A stretch of 64,000 nt of DNA, taken from Oceanipulchritudo sp040830495. GTDB taxonomy: Bacteria; Verrucomicrobiota; Verrucomicrobiia; Opitutales; Oceanipulchritudinaceae. Of the stretch, positions 1-9,241 are shown piece after piece. The notes beneath the pieces were generated by a model, which saw only the letters and a program-made list of their open reading frames with translations, was not told the origin of the DNA and did not search any database. The number at the start of each line of letters is the position of its first letter. Positions within the stretch are counted from its first letter, which is position 1. The stretch covers positions 496,001-560,000 of the forward strand of contig JBFOMA010000003.1 in NCBI GenBank assembly GCA_040830495.1, written 5' to 3'. The position numbers and the translations under genes were made by a program.

Positions 1-1224
1 GTGATACGCCATGCCAACCTGGGTGCATGGGGCAAGGGCAGGGGAGACATTCAGAGCATGCTCAACCTGGAAGGTGTTGAGTTGGCTGCTATTGCTGAAG
101 TCGACGACGAGCACATCGCCAAGATCAAGAAGCAGCACCCGGATGTTAAGTTCAAGGTCTACAAGGACTGGCGCAAGCTGCTTGAAAAAGAGCATAAGAA
201 TCTCGATACAATTGCTGTTTCCACACCGGACCACATGCACGCCATAATGGGGCTGGCAGCCATGCAGCACGGCCTGCATGTCTACGGCCAGAAGCCGTTG
301 ACGCAGACCGTGTACGAAGCCCGCCGCATGACGGATGTGGCAAGGGAAACGGGTGTCGTCACCCAGATGGGCGTGCAGTTTACGTCGAGCACTTATGAGC
401 GGCTTACAGTGAAGATGGTTCAGGATGGAGTTGTCGGCAAAATCAGGAAGGCTTACGTCTTCAGTCACAAGACATGGGGGGATCCGGATCCGATACCTGC
501 GAGTACAGGACCAGCACCAGCCAGCTTGGATTGGGACCAGTGGCTGGGTGTTGCAGAGGATCGTCCTTACATTGACCAGCACTACCACCCAAAGCAGTGG
601 CGTAAGCGACTGGACTTCGGAACCGGCACCTTGGGAGACATGGGTTGCCATATCTACAGCCCGATGTACCGTGCACTCAAGCTTGGTGCGCCAAACCGGG
701 TAAAGTCAGTTGGCGGCAAACCCAACGCCACCAACTGGGCCATCAATGAAAAGATGATCTATGAATTCCCGGGTACTCCCTACACGGAAGGTGAAACAAT
801 TGAAGTCGAATGGTGCGATGGAGAGCTCCGCCCACCAGAAAGGTTCCTCAATTTGCTGGGCACGAAGATGCCACAACAGGGATGCATTTTCGTTGGAACT
901 GAGGGGATGCTGCTGCAGGGACACCAGGCGCTGCCGGTTCCGTATCCACGTGAGAAATTCAAGGATTACCGATATCCGAAATTGAAACCACGTGATCATT
1001 ACGAGGATTTTCTTGCTGCAGTTAAGGGCGAAAAAGTGAAGCCCCTTGCAGACTTCATTGATTTCGCAGGTCCATTGACTGAAACAGTGCTGCTCGGCAG
1101 CATCTCATCACGGTTCCCCAATGAGGTCCTGAACTGGGATGCAAAAAAATTAGCCTTCACGAACAACGAGAAGGCCAATGAATTTATAACCCGTAAATAC
1201 CGTAAAGGCTGGGAGCTGTCCTAG
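1..1224 (+). CDS. Gfo/Idh/MocA family oxidoreductase (5'-partial)
   Basis: Probable NAD(P)-dependent sugar or polyol dehydrogenase. The reading frame is open from base 1, so the true start, and perhaps a Tat signal as many relatives carry, lies upstream. The visible 407 residues begin at the glycine-rich nucleotide-binding turn (GAWGKGRGD), followed by STPDHMHA and the family lysine in GQKPLTQT, where the usual Glu before Lys-Pro is Gln. The second half is the alpha/beta substrate domain, with GDMGCHIYSP around residues 213-222. The substrate cannot be read from sequence. It ends 7 bases before the convergent cupin gene. The family call is firm. Confidence 0.88.
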   Translation: MIRHANLGAWGKGRGDIQSMLNLEGVELAAIAEVDDEHIAKIKKQHPDVKFKVYKDWRKLLEKEHKNLDTIAVSTPDHMHAIMGLAAMQHGLHVYGQKPLTQTVYEARRMTDVARETGVVTQMGVQFTSSTYERLTVKMVQDGVVGKIRKAYVFSHKTWGDPDPIPASTGPAPASLDWDQWLGVAEDRPYIDQHYHPKQWRKRLDFGTGTLGDMGCHIYSPMYRALKLGAPNRVKSVGGKPNATNWAINEKMIYEFPGTPYTEGETIEVEWCDGELRPPERFLNLLGTKMPQQGCIFVGTEGMLLQGHQALPVPYPREKFKDYRYPKLKPRDHYEDFLAAVKGEKVKPLADFIDFAGPLTETVLLGSISSRFPNEVLNWDAKKLAFTNNEKANEFITRKYRKGWELS

Positions 1225-1231
1225 GTTGGCT

Positions 1232-1603
1232 CTACATTGAGGCCACTACCTTTTCCACATGGGCCAGCAGTTCCTGGTGCTCATGGATTGGACTGAAATC
1301 GATCAGTTTCGTGTCCTTTTCAACGATTGCGGTGTGCCCAGCCGGTGCATAGTAAACATCTCCGGTCTCAAAGACTTCCTCGGAGCCGTCCTTGTAGATA
1401 AACCGGAATGCGCCCTCGACAATATAGCCGTAATGCGGGCAGGGGCAGAGGTCGTCCTTTAATCCCTTCAGGATAGGGGTGAAGTCGGTACCGGCCTTGA
1501 ATTCATGGTAGTTTACGTCCATATCTCCAAATCCCTTGACGGTACGCATGATGTTTCCTCCGAGCTCCATGGCTACCGGTATCTCATTGATATTGATCTT
1601 CAT
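1232..1603 (-). CDS. Small single-domain cupin protein
   Basis: A 123-residue protein with one cupin barrel. The first metal-site motif is seen around CPHYGYIVEGAFRF (a His followed by the glycine-rich turn), and the second around GDVYYAPAGHTA. Such proteins bind a metal and act as small isomerases, dioxygenases or sugar-binding factors; nothing here fixes a substrate. I chose the start at the MKININEI methionine. An upstream in-frame start would add 20 residues lacking cupin character. It lies convergent to the oxidoreductase and divergent from the MFS permease, so a link to sugar metabolism is inferred from position only. Confidence 0.75.
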   Translation of the reverse strand: MKININEIPVAMELGGNIMRTVKGFGDMDVNYHEFKAGTDFTPILKGLKDDLCPCPHYGYIVEGAFRFIYKDGSEEVFETGDVYYAPAGHTAIVEKDTKLIDFSPIHEHQELLAHVEKVVASM

Positions 1604-1777
1604 ATGAATCTTTCTGTTATGGGTTCTGCGGGGAGCAGCAGAGCTTATTGTCAATAGTAGCATAACTAATTAGTCGAGGATTATTTGTAAAACTGTCGAT
1701 CTTCCAGGTTACCTGCAGGACAAAACTTAACTGAAATTAGCCTTTATTGATTCATTCCAAGCCCCTAATTTTCCCAC

Positions 1778-3019
1778 ATGCCAGAAGACACCAAACAACA
1801 ATTCATTAATACCCGCCTGTCCGTCATGATGTTCCTGCAGTTCTTCATCTGGGGAGCATGGTTTGTGACGATGGGGACCTACTTGGCCCAGGGATTGAAT
1901 CTCAATCCAGCCCAGATCGGCCGTGCCTACAGCACTATGCCATGGGGCGCAGTAGTGGCGCCATTCATCGTGGGCATGATCGCCGACCGGTTTTTCTCAG
2001 CCCAGCACGTGATGGCATTCATGCACATCCTTGGAGGTGTCTTCATGTTCATGGCATCCAGTGTCACGGATTCTCTGGTGCTCTTTTATGTGCTGCTGGC
2101 ATACGCACTTTGTTATAACCCGACCCTTGGCCTGGTGAATGCCATTTCCTTCAACACGATGGAGAATCCGGAAAAGGAATTCCCCAAGATTCGGGTTTTT
2201 GGGACTGCGGGCTGGATTGTTGCAGGCCTGCTCATCGGTTTCCTCAAGATTGAGGACCAAAACACCCCGATGCGGATAGCAGCAGCTGCCTCTGTGCTGC
2301 TGGGGATTTTCTCGCTGTTCCTGCCGAACACACCACCAAAGTCACTTGGTCACAAGGTGACCGTGAGTGATGTACTGGGGCTGGAAACCCTGAAGCTGAT
2401 GAAGGACCGTTCGTTCGCCATTTTTGTAATTGGCTCGATGCTGATCTGCATCCCTCTGGCATTCTACTATAACTTCACCAACATGTTCCTGAATGATGTC
2501 GGCGTCGTGAATGCAGCTGGAAAAATGACGATGGGACAAATGTCGGAAGTTGTCTTCATGTTGGTCATGCCGTTCTTCTTCGTCCGGCTTGGTGTTAAGA
2601 AGATGCTGATTGTCGGCATGTTGGCCTGGGCGCTGCGCTATGTGCTGTTTGCGTTTGGTAATCCGGAAGGACTCGTATGGATGTTCTACCTGGGCATTTT
2701 GCTGCACGGTATCTGCTATGACTTCTTCTTCGTGACTGGCCAGATCTATGTCGACAAGACAGCTCCAAAGGCGATCCAGGCGCAGGCGCAGGGATTCATT
2801 GCGTTGGTTACCTATGGTGTGGGCTTGTTGATCGGTTCCAACCTCTCAGGAATGGTCGTCAACCACTACACAACCACGACAACATCTGTCCAAGAGGTCG
2901 TTGAAAGCGTGTACGCCTGGCAGACAATCTGGATGGTTCCCGCCATACTTGCTGGTGCTATCCTGCTGGTCTTCGCTTTCCTGTTTAAGGAAAAGCCGCA
3001 GACTGTGGCCCAGGATTGA
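1778..3019 (+). CDS. MFS transporter, nucleoside:H+ symporter-like
   Basis: A 413-residue inner-membrane carrier with about 12 hydrophobic helices. The N-terminus (RLSVMMFLQFFIWGAWFVT) resembles the NupG/XapB nucleoside:proton symporter group, as does the GTAGWIVAGLLIG segment near residue 145. Nucleosides are the family substrate. The neighbouring sugar genes leave room for a carbohydrate ligand instead. No Shine-Dalgarno sequence precedes the ATG. The stop codon sits 7 bases before the start of the Asp-box lipoprotein gene, so the two are probably co-transcribed. Confidence 0.82.
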   Translation: MPEDTKQQFINTRLSVMMFLQFFIWGAWFVTMGTYLAQGLNLNPAQIGRAYSTMPWGAVVAPFIVGMIADRFFSAQHVMAFMHILGGVFMFMASSVTDSLVLFYVLLAYALCYNPTLGLVNAISFNTMENPEKEFPKIRVFGTAGWIVAGLLIGFLKIEDQNTPMRIAAAASVLLGIFSLFLPNTPPKSLGHKVTVSDVLGLETLKLMKDRSFAIFVIGSMLICIPLAFYYNFTNMFLNDVGVVNAAGKMTMGQMSEVVFMLVMPFFFVRLGVKKMLIVGMLAWALRYVLFAFGNPEGLVWMFYLGILLHGICYDFFFVTGQIYVDKTAPKAIQAQAQGFIALVTYGVGLLIGSNLSGMVVNHYTTTTTSVQEVVESVYAWQTIWMVPAILAGAILLVFAFLFKEKPQTVAQD

Positions 3020-3026
3020 TGAGGGT

Positions 3027-4145
3027 ATGATCAAGCTTCTTTCTGCATTAAAGATTGCCGCAGGAGTTGCGGTCCTGTTCACCGGCTGTGATGTCCAGGT
3101 GGATGTAAGTGCGGACTTCGGCCCGGATGAATTGCCAGCGGTCGAGGTTGTCAATGTGTATGAACCTGTGGGTGAATCCAACGTGCGCTCCTCCTTCAAA
3201 GTGACTGAAGGCAGTGCACTCATTGGAACTGAAGAGACCGCTGATGTTTACCGCACGAAAGATGGCGGCTCGACCTGGGAAAAGGTATTTGATGGCGGTG
3301 ACCAATGGGATATCGCGGACGTGCGCAATTACATCCGGGGAAAGGATGGAAACATCTACATAACAACAACGGAACCCGCCCTTGTTGGTCGCTCCACTGA
3401 CGATGGTGAGAACTGGGATATCGTTTACCGGGCACCGTCTTCGCGGACGGTTGGGCTGGTCCAGCTGGATGATGGAACAATCCTCGTCGGATTGCGTCGC
3501 TCTGAAAATGGCAAGACCAGTGTTATCCGCACCGAGGATTACTTCGCCTCATCTGAGTGGATTCCGGTTTCCGCCGATGAACCGCGCCAGAACACAACTT
3601 GCTTCGGCTATTGGGGAGGATCTGAAGTCATCGTAGGCGTTGGCTATGAGGGTACTGGCAAGATCTACAAATCAACCGACAACGGCAAGACCTGGAGCAA
3701 GAAAGCAGACCTGAATGGTCCACGGGATATAATGGATTTCTTCAAGGCCGGAGATACGATTTATGCCCTCACATCCGGCATTGGTACGCTCTTTAAAAGT
3801 ATAGATGGAGGCGAGACCTGGGAGAAGGCTCACCAGTTCTGGAGCAAGGGATTCCTTGGACAATGTGTCCCCTTTGAATGGAAGGGGCATACCTACCATA
3901 TCATGTCGGCTACTGACCAGACGGAGAAAGTCTACCGTCATTTGGTCATGATTTCAGCCGACGATGGGGAGACATGGACCGAGTGGCTTAATCTCGTATC
4001 CGAGGCAATGGGGCTCGTTAAAAGTTCAAAGGATTCCGGTGGTGGCGCCAGCAACCTCGCCGTGATCGGCAAGGACCGCATTATTGTGGGAGTTGGCAAC
4101 CACGCTGTGCAGGGTCGAGTCTACACCCTTAAGGTTTCGGATTAG
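3027..4145 (+). CDS. Asp-box (BNR) repeat lipoprotein, sialidase-like fold
   Basis: A 372-residue secreted protein. The start has GAGGG just upstream and gives a lipoprotein signal (hydrophobic stretch, then LFTGC), so the mature protein is probably lipid-anchored. At least five Asp boxes of the S/T-x-D-x-G-x-x-W type are visible: KDGGSTW, TDDGENW, TDNGKTW, IDGGETW and ADDGETW. This predicts a six-bladed beta-propeller as in sialidases and related glycosidases. I could not identify the sialidase Arg triad with confidence, so hydrolase activity is unproven. The adjacent permease suggests uptake of a product or a shared substrate. Confidence 0.8.
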   Translation: MIKLLSALKIAAGVAVLFTGCDVQVDVSADFGPDELPAVEVVNVYEPVGESNVRSSFKVTEGSALIGTEETADVYRTKDGGSTWEKVFDGGDQWDIADVRNYIRGKDGNIYITTTEPALVGRSTDDGENWDIVYRAPSSRTVGLVQLDDGTILVGLRRSENGKTSVIRTEDYFASSEWIPVSADEPRQNTTCFGYWGGSEVIVGVGYEGTGKIYKSTDNGKTWSKKADLNGPRDIMDFFKAGDTIYALTSGIGTLFKSIDGGETWEKAHQFWSKGFLGQCVPFEWKGHTYHIMSATDQTEKVYRHLVMISADDGETWTEWLNLVSEAMGLVKSSKDSGGGASNLAVIGKDRIIVGVGNHAVQGRVYTLKVSD

Positions 4146-4170
4146 TCGCAGACAGGACTTGTTGAAGCAA

Positions 4171-5808
4171 TCAGCCCTGAGTAGCCAGGCAATACAGGTA
4201 GCGCTTGATCTTGTTGGTCGGCGTCTTCTCGAAGGGTTCCAGCTCTTCAATAATCTCGTGAATGCGGGCAAATGAGGCAACGCGTTTGTTCACGCTTTTC
4301 CTTATATCTTCCAGCTGTTCCTGCACATAGGCTTCAAACTGCTTCTCACGGTCCTTCAGTTGATTGTACTTTTCCTCAAGCACTTCGCGATTCACGTGTA
4401 CCCGAGCAACAAGTGAATCCACACGCTGTGTAACAACGCTCTCAAGAACGGCCTCAAAACGTCCCAGGACAGCCTCAATTTCCTCCGGGTATATGTTTTC
4501 CCCACTCGGACCCAGCAGCATGTTTTTCAGGCGGCCTTTTACGTACAGGTAGCCATCCTCTGAAAAGTATCCAAGGTCACCGGTTTTTAGCCATCCATCC
4601 TCAGACAACACGGCAGCCGTGTTTTCCGGATCCTTGTAGTAGCCCTTCATCACATTGGGGCCCTTGATCAGGACCTCGCCATTGGAAGATCCTTCGCGTT
4701 CCTCAATCTTGATCTGGATATCGGGAGCTGCCGGACCTATGGCCCGAAGCCGGGTATCCCTCGGGTGACTACCAGCCGCCAGGGGAGATGTCTCGGTCAA
4801 TCCATAGCCGATTGCATAGGGAAAGTGGGAATCCTTGAGGAACTTCTCCACATCCGGTGCAAGGGGTGCTCCTCCAACGCCAAAGAACCGAAGCTTCCCT
4901 CCAAACATCTGGTAGAGCTTCTTACCCGCCTTCTTGTGGATCAGTTTCCTTGTGGGCCGCAGCTTGTAGAGGAATCGGGTGACTGCGGATTCGTTGATCT
5001 TCGGCAGTATCCTCAGCTTGAAGATCTTCTCTATGATCAGTGGTACTGTCAGCATCAGGGTCGGCCGCACTTGCTCCAGTGCGGGAAGCAGCACCGCCGC
5101 GGTGGGTCGTTTGTCCAGGTAGTGGACGCTTGCGCCATTCATCAGGGGTAGAACCATTCCCAACGTGCATTCAAAGGTATGTGCCAGCGGAAGCACTGAT
5201 AGCATGCGGTCTCCAGGACCGGTCGAGATAATCTCGGTCCCCGCCCATGCATTGTGGGCGATATTCTTGTGCGTCAGCATTACGCCTTTGGAGCTGCCGG
5301 TTGTTCCCGAGGTATAAATGATTGCGGCAAGATCTTCCTCACGCGGTTCGTTGGTCACGCCCGGGGCAGGGACATCGTCATTTTGCCATTCAAGGGCCAA
5401 GGACTCCAGACTGATCAGGCCATCCAACTGGGCATTATACTTTTTAGGAAATAGTACCTTGAACTTGTCCGCGCAGATAACAATACGGCATTCCGCATGT
5501 TCAACAATGTTTCCAATCGCTTCCCTTGTGAAATCAGGAAGAATGGGAACCGCTACGGCGGACATCGTGGTGATGGCCAGATAGCTGACCACCCAATGAG
5601 AGGAGCTCGCCCCAAGCAGGGCGACCTTGTCCCCGCTACTGATGCCTTGTTGCCTCAGCAACTCCTGCAGATCCTTTACCGCCTTTTCCAGTTCGGCATA
5701 GGTATAGGAACTTCCGTTGACATCACATATTGCCAGTTCGTCGGCGTAGGAGCGGAAGCTGTTTTCAAAGAGGGAGGATAGGGTAAAACAAGGGGGGTGT
5801 GAGTCCAT
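4171..5808 (-). CDS. AMP-dependent acyl-CoA synthetase (long-chain fatty acid-CoA ligase-like)
   Basis: A 545-residue ANL-superfamily enzyme that would activate a carboxylic acid through an acyl-adenylate. The P-loop-like motif IIYTSGTTGSSKGV, the GYGLTETSP motif and the hinge region LKTGDLGYFSEDGYLYVKGR are all present in order, followed by a C-terminal domain with NKIKRYLY carrying the likely catalytic lysine. The architecture fits long-chain acyl-CoA ligases rather than acetyl-CoA synthetase. The start at MDSHPP is preferred; a TTG 48 bases upstream is possible. It lies 72 bases downstream of the DUF5916 gene on the same strand. Confidence 0.85.
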   Translation of the reverse strand: MDSHPPCFTLSSLFENSFRSYADELAICDVNGSSYTYAELEKAVKDLQELLRQQGISSGDKVALLGASSSHWVVSYLAITTMSAVAVPILPDFTREAIGNIVEHAECRIVICADKFKVLFPKKYNAQLDGLISLESLALEWQNDDVPAPGVTNEPREEDLAAIIYTSGTTGSSKGVMLTHKNIAHNAWAGTEIISTGPGDRMLSVLPLAHTFECTLGMVLPLMNGASVHYLDKRPTAAVLLPALEQVRPTLMLTVPLIIEKIFKLRILPKINESAVTRFLYKLRPTRKLIHKKAGKKLYQMFGGKLRFFGVGGAPLAPDVEKFLKDSHFPYAIGYGLTETSPLAAGSHPRDTRLRAIGPAAPDIQIKIEEREGSSNGEVLIKGPNVMKGYYKDPENTAAVLSEDGWLKTGDLGYFSEDGYLYVKGRLKNMLLGPSGENIYPEEIEAVLGRFEAVLESVVTQRVDSLVARVHVNREVLEEKYNQLKDREKQFEAYVQEQLEDIRKSVNKRVASFARIHEIIEELEPFEKTPTNKIKRYLYCLATQG

Positions 5809-5880
5809 GGTGAATGCGAAAGCAAGCAACCTTGCACCGCATTGCACCCTATGCAACCGAAAATCCTAGGTGGATTCTGG

Positions 5881-8097
5881 TTAGAACCGGAAAGTGTACT
5901 GTAGTTTAACGGATACCTTGGACTCGGTGGGATAGAAGCTGAAGCGGCCAGCATTATCGTGTTCCCAGCCTTGGTTGAATGAGACAAAGAAGTCGCTTCC
6001 GGGTTTGATGGTCCAATGCATACGGCTCTGCCAGCCCAGGATGCGTGATCGATTATCGTACTGCACCAGGTTTGAGAAAGTGAGGGACCTTGAGAGTGTT
6101 AAATTCAAGGTAGCGGAATGTACTCTTGCTGTGAAGTCGCCCTCAGGCAGATGGGCAAATGTCTGCCGGGTCCGTACGGAAGCTGTGATCCAGGGAGGCA
6201 ACTTATAGGTGAATGACAGGGAAACCTCTTCAGCATGACCAGACCAGTATTCGCCCCATCCTATATTCAGGCTGCCGGAGAGGGGTCGCTTTCTGGCAGT
6301 GGAGACGACGAACTTTGAACGATTGAAGCGGTAGTCGCCAACAGGTAGGATGACCCCCGGTGCAATCCTGAAGGGTTCGAAAAGGCGCTCAAACCGGTGC
6401 GACACGTCCGCCAGGGCATGCAGCGAATCACCCGAATAGAAATGCCAGTCTAGTGGGGTGATGTAGAGCTCGTAACTCTCGACCTTTCCAGTGTCGAGAC
6501 GCTCGAAGTGGGTGTAGTAGATGTCGTGGAATGCCTGCTGGATGTTGAGGAAGTTCTTTGGCCGGGGATTGTAACTGCCGGCGACACGGTACATGCGCAC
6601 GTTTTTTCTTTGCACAAAGCCGATGCCCGGATTGAAGTTTTCCTGGATTTCCCGGAAAACGAATTTTGCGTCCCATTTGTCGTTGGGATACCGGATCCAG
6701 AATCCATAGGAGAGATCCTTTTCAGAGATGCCATCCGTTTTTCCCTTCAGTAGATAGGCATCGAACACAAGGTTTCTCCGGTCGAGGAAGTTCGATGTGG
6801 CAAGGTGCAGGTCCACTCCATAGGTCTGCCCGGAATTGCCCGCAGTCGAATGGCCATCAGTGAAGATGCCACCAATGTAGGATTGCTCGAAGATGTTCTG
6901 TTTAAACCGGGCAACTATGAAATCCTTTTTCCCGACCAAGTCGGTGGAATCGGTTTGGGCATAAAGAATTCCAACATCCCGTGAACCGATTGTGCCGGTC
7001 AGCTTGCCACCCAGGATCATTGGGACTTCCTCGCCCTGCAGCAGACCGATTCTGCGACTGAAGAACGGATAGACGTCTGCCCCAGTACCAGCGATTCCGC
7101 CAGGGGGAACAGGCCCCGTGCTGGCAAAGTCGAACACGCCCGCATCCTCGAGGAAGAACGCACGCTTTTCCGGGAAGAAAAGGGAGAAGCGCGACAAGTT
7201 GATCTGCCGGGCATCCACTTCGGTCTCACCGAAGTCTGTGTTGATTGTACCGGTGAACTTCAAGTTCGGCGTAATGTTATAAAATATATCCAATCCGGGA
7301 TCGAAATCATGATCATCCCCGGATTCGCGGTTGCTCAACCAACTGCCTGCAATGAATGGCCGGACATCCAGTCCCATGCCCTGATTCAACCCGCTCAAAC
7401 CGGTGATGCTGCCAGCCTCGGAAACATTCAGAAAGTCTGCCTCCAGTCTTGCGCCAGACCAGCGGTCCTGTTCCAGCTTGCGGTAGATATTCCGGCTGAA
7501 ATTAAACCCCCACGTGCTGTCGTTGGCCGGAAAGCTCAGGCTCTTGAAGGGAATGGCTATTTCAACCGTCCAGCCATCGTCCGTCCGCTGTGTGCGCAAG
7601 TCCCATATTGTGTCCCAGTCTGTATTCAGTTTTCCATTACCATAGGCAAGACCATCAACAGATGCGCCGGCCGGGTTGGTGGCAAAGTAATAAGCGTTGC
7701 GCTGGTCCCGGAAAGTATCGAGCAGAATCTCAATGCGGTCGTCTGAGGAAATGGAACCATCCCTCGCCATACTTGTGGCAATGATACGGTCTGGTTCACT
7801 ATCATGAGCAATAACACCAATATAAAGAGTGTCTGCGTCAAACAACACGTAGATATCGGTGTTTTCCGATGGAGCCTGTCCGGTATCCGGTTGCTGCTGA
7901 ATAAGATCGCCGATTGGTGTTGCCGCATCCCATGCAGGCTCATCCAGGCGCCCATCAAGGACGATTTTTTCTGAAATTCGAATTGCCGGTACCTGCGGCC
8001 TATCTTGGCCTGATACATGCAAAACCAGCAAAGGCATAGCCATTATTGCCAAGCAGAGTACAACCTTGGAGTAAGGGGAAAGCCGTGGGGTAATCAC
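5881..8097 (-). CDS. Outer-membrane protein with CBM9-like N-domain and DUF5916 barrel
   Basis: A 738-residue exported protein with a GTG start. A signal peptide (VVLCLAIMAMPLLVLHVSG) is followed by a carbohydrate-binding family 9-like domain: LDGRLDEPAWDAA at about residue 47, then LFDADTLYIGV. The rest is a DUF5916-type region ending in an aromatic beta-signal (YTFRF), typical of an outer-membrane beta-barrel. The function of DUF5916 proteins is unknown to me; glycan binding or uptake is a reasonable inference. It lies downstream of tRNA-Pro on the same strand. Confidence 0.82.
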   Translation of the reverse strand: MITPRLSPYSKVVLCLAIMAMPLLVLHVSGQDRPQVPAIRISEKIVLDGRLDEPAWDAATPIGDLIQQQPDTGQAPSENTDIYVLFDADTLYIGVIAHDSEPDRIIATSMARDGSISSDDRIEILLDTFRDQRNAYYFATNPAGASVDGLAYGNGKLNTDWDTIWDLRTQRTDDGWTVEIAIPFKSLSFPANDSTWGFNFSRNIYRKLEQDRWSGARLEADFLNVSEAGSITGLSGLNQGMGLDVRPFIAGSWLSNRESGDDHDFDPGLDIFYNITPNLKFTGTINTDFGETEVDARQINLSRFSLFFPEKRAFFLEDAGVFDFASTGPVPPGGIAGTGADVYPFFSRRIGLLQGEEVPMILGGKLTGTIGSRDVGILYAQTDSTDLVGKKDFIVARFKQNIFEQSYIGGIFTDGHSTAGNSGQTYGVDLHLATSNFLDRRNLVFDAYLLKGKTDGISEKDLSYGFWIRYPNDKWDAKFVFREIQENFNPGIGFVQRKNVRMYRVAGSYNPRPKNFLNIQQAFHDIYYTHFERLDTGKVESYELYITPLDWHFYSGDSLHALADVSHRFERLFEPFRIAPGVILPVGDYRFNRSKFVVSTARKRPLSGSLNIGWGEYWSGHAEEVSLSFTYKLPPWITASVRTRQTFAHLPEGDFTARVHSATLNLTLSRSLTFSNLVQYDNRSRILGWQSRMHWTIKPGSDFFVSFNQGWEHDNAGRFSFYPTESKVSVKLQYTFRF

Positions 8098-8175
8098 AGG
8101 TCTGATGCTAGGGTTCGGGAATCAATTCAGACAAGCCATTTCCGCAAGGATCTTCCCCAGTTTGAATTTGGCCTG

Positions 8176-8211
8176 CCAAGCGTAGTCCCGCTTCTGCGGG
8201 ACGAAGCTTGG
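8176..8211. repeat. Extended perfect-arm hairpin overlapping the tRNA-Pro 3' end
   Basis: An inverted repeat with outer arms CCAAGC and GCTTGG, an inner 7-base stem GTCCCGC/GCGGGAC and a 4-base loop. On the minus strand it starts with the CCA that closes the tRNA. It may act as a transcription or processing boundary between the tRNA and the DUF5916 gene, or be a repeat element. No U-tract follows, so a classical intrinsic terminator is doubtful. Confidence 0.6.
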
Positions 8212-8285
8212 TCGGGCTGACTGGAATCGAACCAGCGACCCCTTGCACCCCATGCAAGTGCGCTACCAGACTGCGCCACAGCCCG
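8209..8285 (-). tRNA. tRNA-Pro (anticodon GGG)
   Basis: The minus strand folds into a standard cloverleaf. It has a perfect 7-bp acceptor stem (CGGGCTG/CAGCCCG), a D-arm GCGC/GCGC and an anticodon stem CTTGC/GCAAG with loop ATGGGGT that places GGG at positions 34-36. The T-arm is GCTGG-TTCGAAT-CCAGT. The discriminator is A and CCA appears encoded, although those three bases also belong to an adjacent hairpin. The 5' CGGG end is typical of proline tRNAs. Confidence 0.96.
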
Positions 8286-8348
8286 CCAAAGAGGGAATTA
8301 GAGAAAGGATGCCCCTGCCGGGGTCAAGGTAATCCTTTGAAAAATCGA

Positions 8349-8687
8349 TCAGGAGCCTTCCTGCAGGGAGCGGAAGTACTGTACGAGCTGCTCGATTTCC
8401 TCTGCTGAGAACTTGTCCCCGAAGGCGAGCATGACCTTACGGCCTTTTTCGTTTGTCCTGCCATTGACGATGGAATCGCGGATGGATTCATCGGTGACGT
8501 CGGCCTGGTTCGCGGGAATGGAGAAATCGCGCATTTTCAGCACCTTGCCCATGGGCGTATCCGCCTTGCCGGCCGGGCCATGGCACTTCTTGCAGTTTTG
8601 CTGGAAGAGGGCTTCACCAGAGGCAAGAGCAGTGGAGAACGAGCAAATCAGAAACAGTGCAGTCAAAAGATGGGGGAGCTTTTTCAT
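8349..8687 (-). CDS. Small c-type cytochrome
   Basis: A 112-residue exported protein. A signal peptide (KKLPHLLTALFLICSFSTALAS) is followed by one haem c site, CKKCH, at about residue 31. The probable axial methionine lies in the C-terminal part, in KVMLAFGDKFSAEEI. The C-terminal helix EEIEQLVQYFRSL is typical of class I cytochrome c domains. It probably shuttles electrons in the periplasm. The start at MKKLPH is chosen because it gives a normal signal peptide. No oxidase or dehydrogenase partner is adjacent. Confidence 0.88.
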   Translation of the reverse strand: MKKLPHLLTALFLICSFSTALASGEALFQQNCKKCHGPAGKADTPMGKVLKMRDFSIPANQADVTDESIRDSIVNGRTNEKGRKVMLAFGDKFSAEEIEQLVQYFRSLQEGS

Positions 8688-8743
8688 GAAATGAACAAAT
8701 GACGGCACAGCCGTTTAATGTCAACTGGTGATGAATGGCAGGA

Positions 8744-9241
8744 TCATGCTGGTGGAATGACACCGCCAGTCAGGGCGCCGACCGTGAGCAATGAGGCTTT
8801 TTCAAACAGGAGCCTTGCTGTAACAAGCCCGATGACGCGTCCTTCCTCAAGCACGGCAACAACCTCTGAACCGCTCGCGCGGATGCTCCGGAACGCATCC
8901 TCAAGCGTGCTGTCGGGAGCGAGGGTGGGTATGTTACGATCCATGATATGCCCAGTCGTCTTTCGCAGGTTCACTGGAGCCGCCTTCATCAGTGACTTCT
9001 CCTCGTTTTCGCCAGGGTTCACTCCCTCCATCAGGGCAGAGAATACTGCTTTCGGCCGCAGCATTCCGGCAAAAGATCCGTCCTCTGCGATGACAACCAG
9101 GAACGGGATGCCACTTTCCTCAAAATGCTTGTTTGTCAGGAATCCCATAACCTCGTGAAGCGTGTGGGATTCGCCCAATCGCAGGTATCGTCTAAGCATG
9201 ATGTCCCGCAGCCGGGTTCTTGTGTTATCAGCGGCACTCAT
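8744..9241 (-). CDS. CBS domain pair protein
   Basis: A 165-residue cytosolic protein with two CBS motifs (LVVIAEDGSFAGML around residue 48 and VVAVLEEGRVIGLVT around residue 125). CBS pairs bind adenine nucleotides and act as regulatory modules. Its ATG overlaps the TGA of the upstream SulP transporter gene in an ATGA arrangement, so it is translationally coupled to it. The most likely role is as a sensory partner of that carrier, which itself ends in CBS-like sequence. Confidence 0.82.
   Translation of the reverse strand: MSAADNTRTRLRDIMLRRYLRLGESHTLHEVMGFLTNKHFEESGIPFLVVIAEDGSFAGMLRPKAVFSALMEGVNPGENEEKSLMKAAPVNLRKTTGHIMDRNIPTLAPDSTLEDAFRSIRASGSEVVAVLEEGRVIGLVTARLLFEKASLLTVGALTGGVIPPA

Noticed and set aside
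8208..8408. Plus-strand 66-codon frame beginning VGLTGIEPATP
   Set aside because: It is the antisense of tRNA-Pro and its flank, a well-known source of false protein calls.
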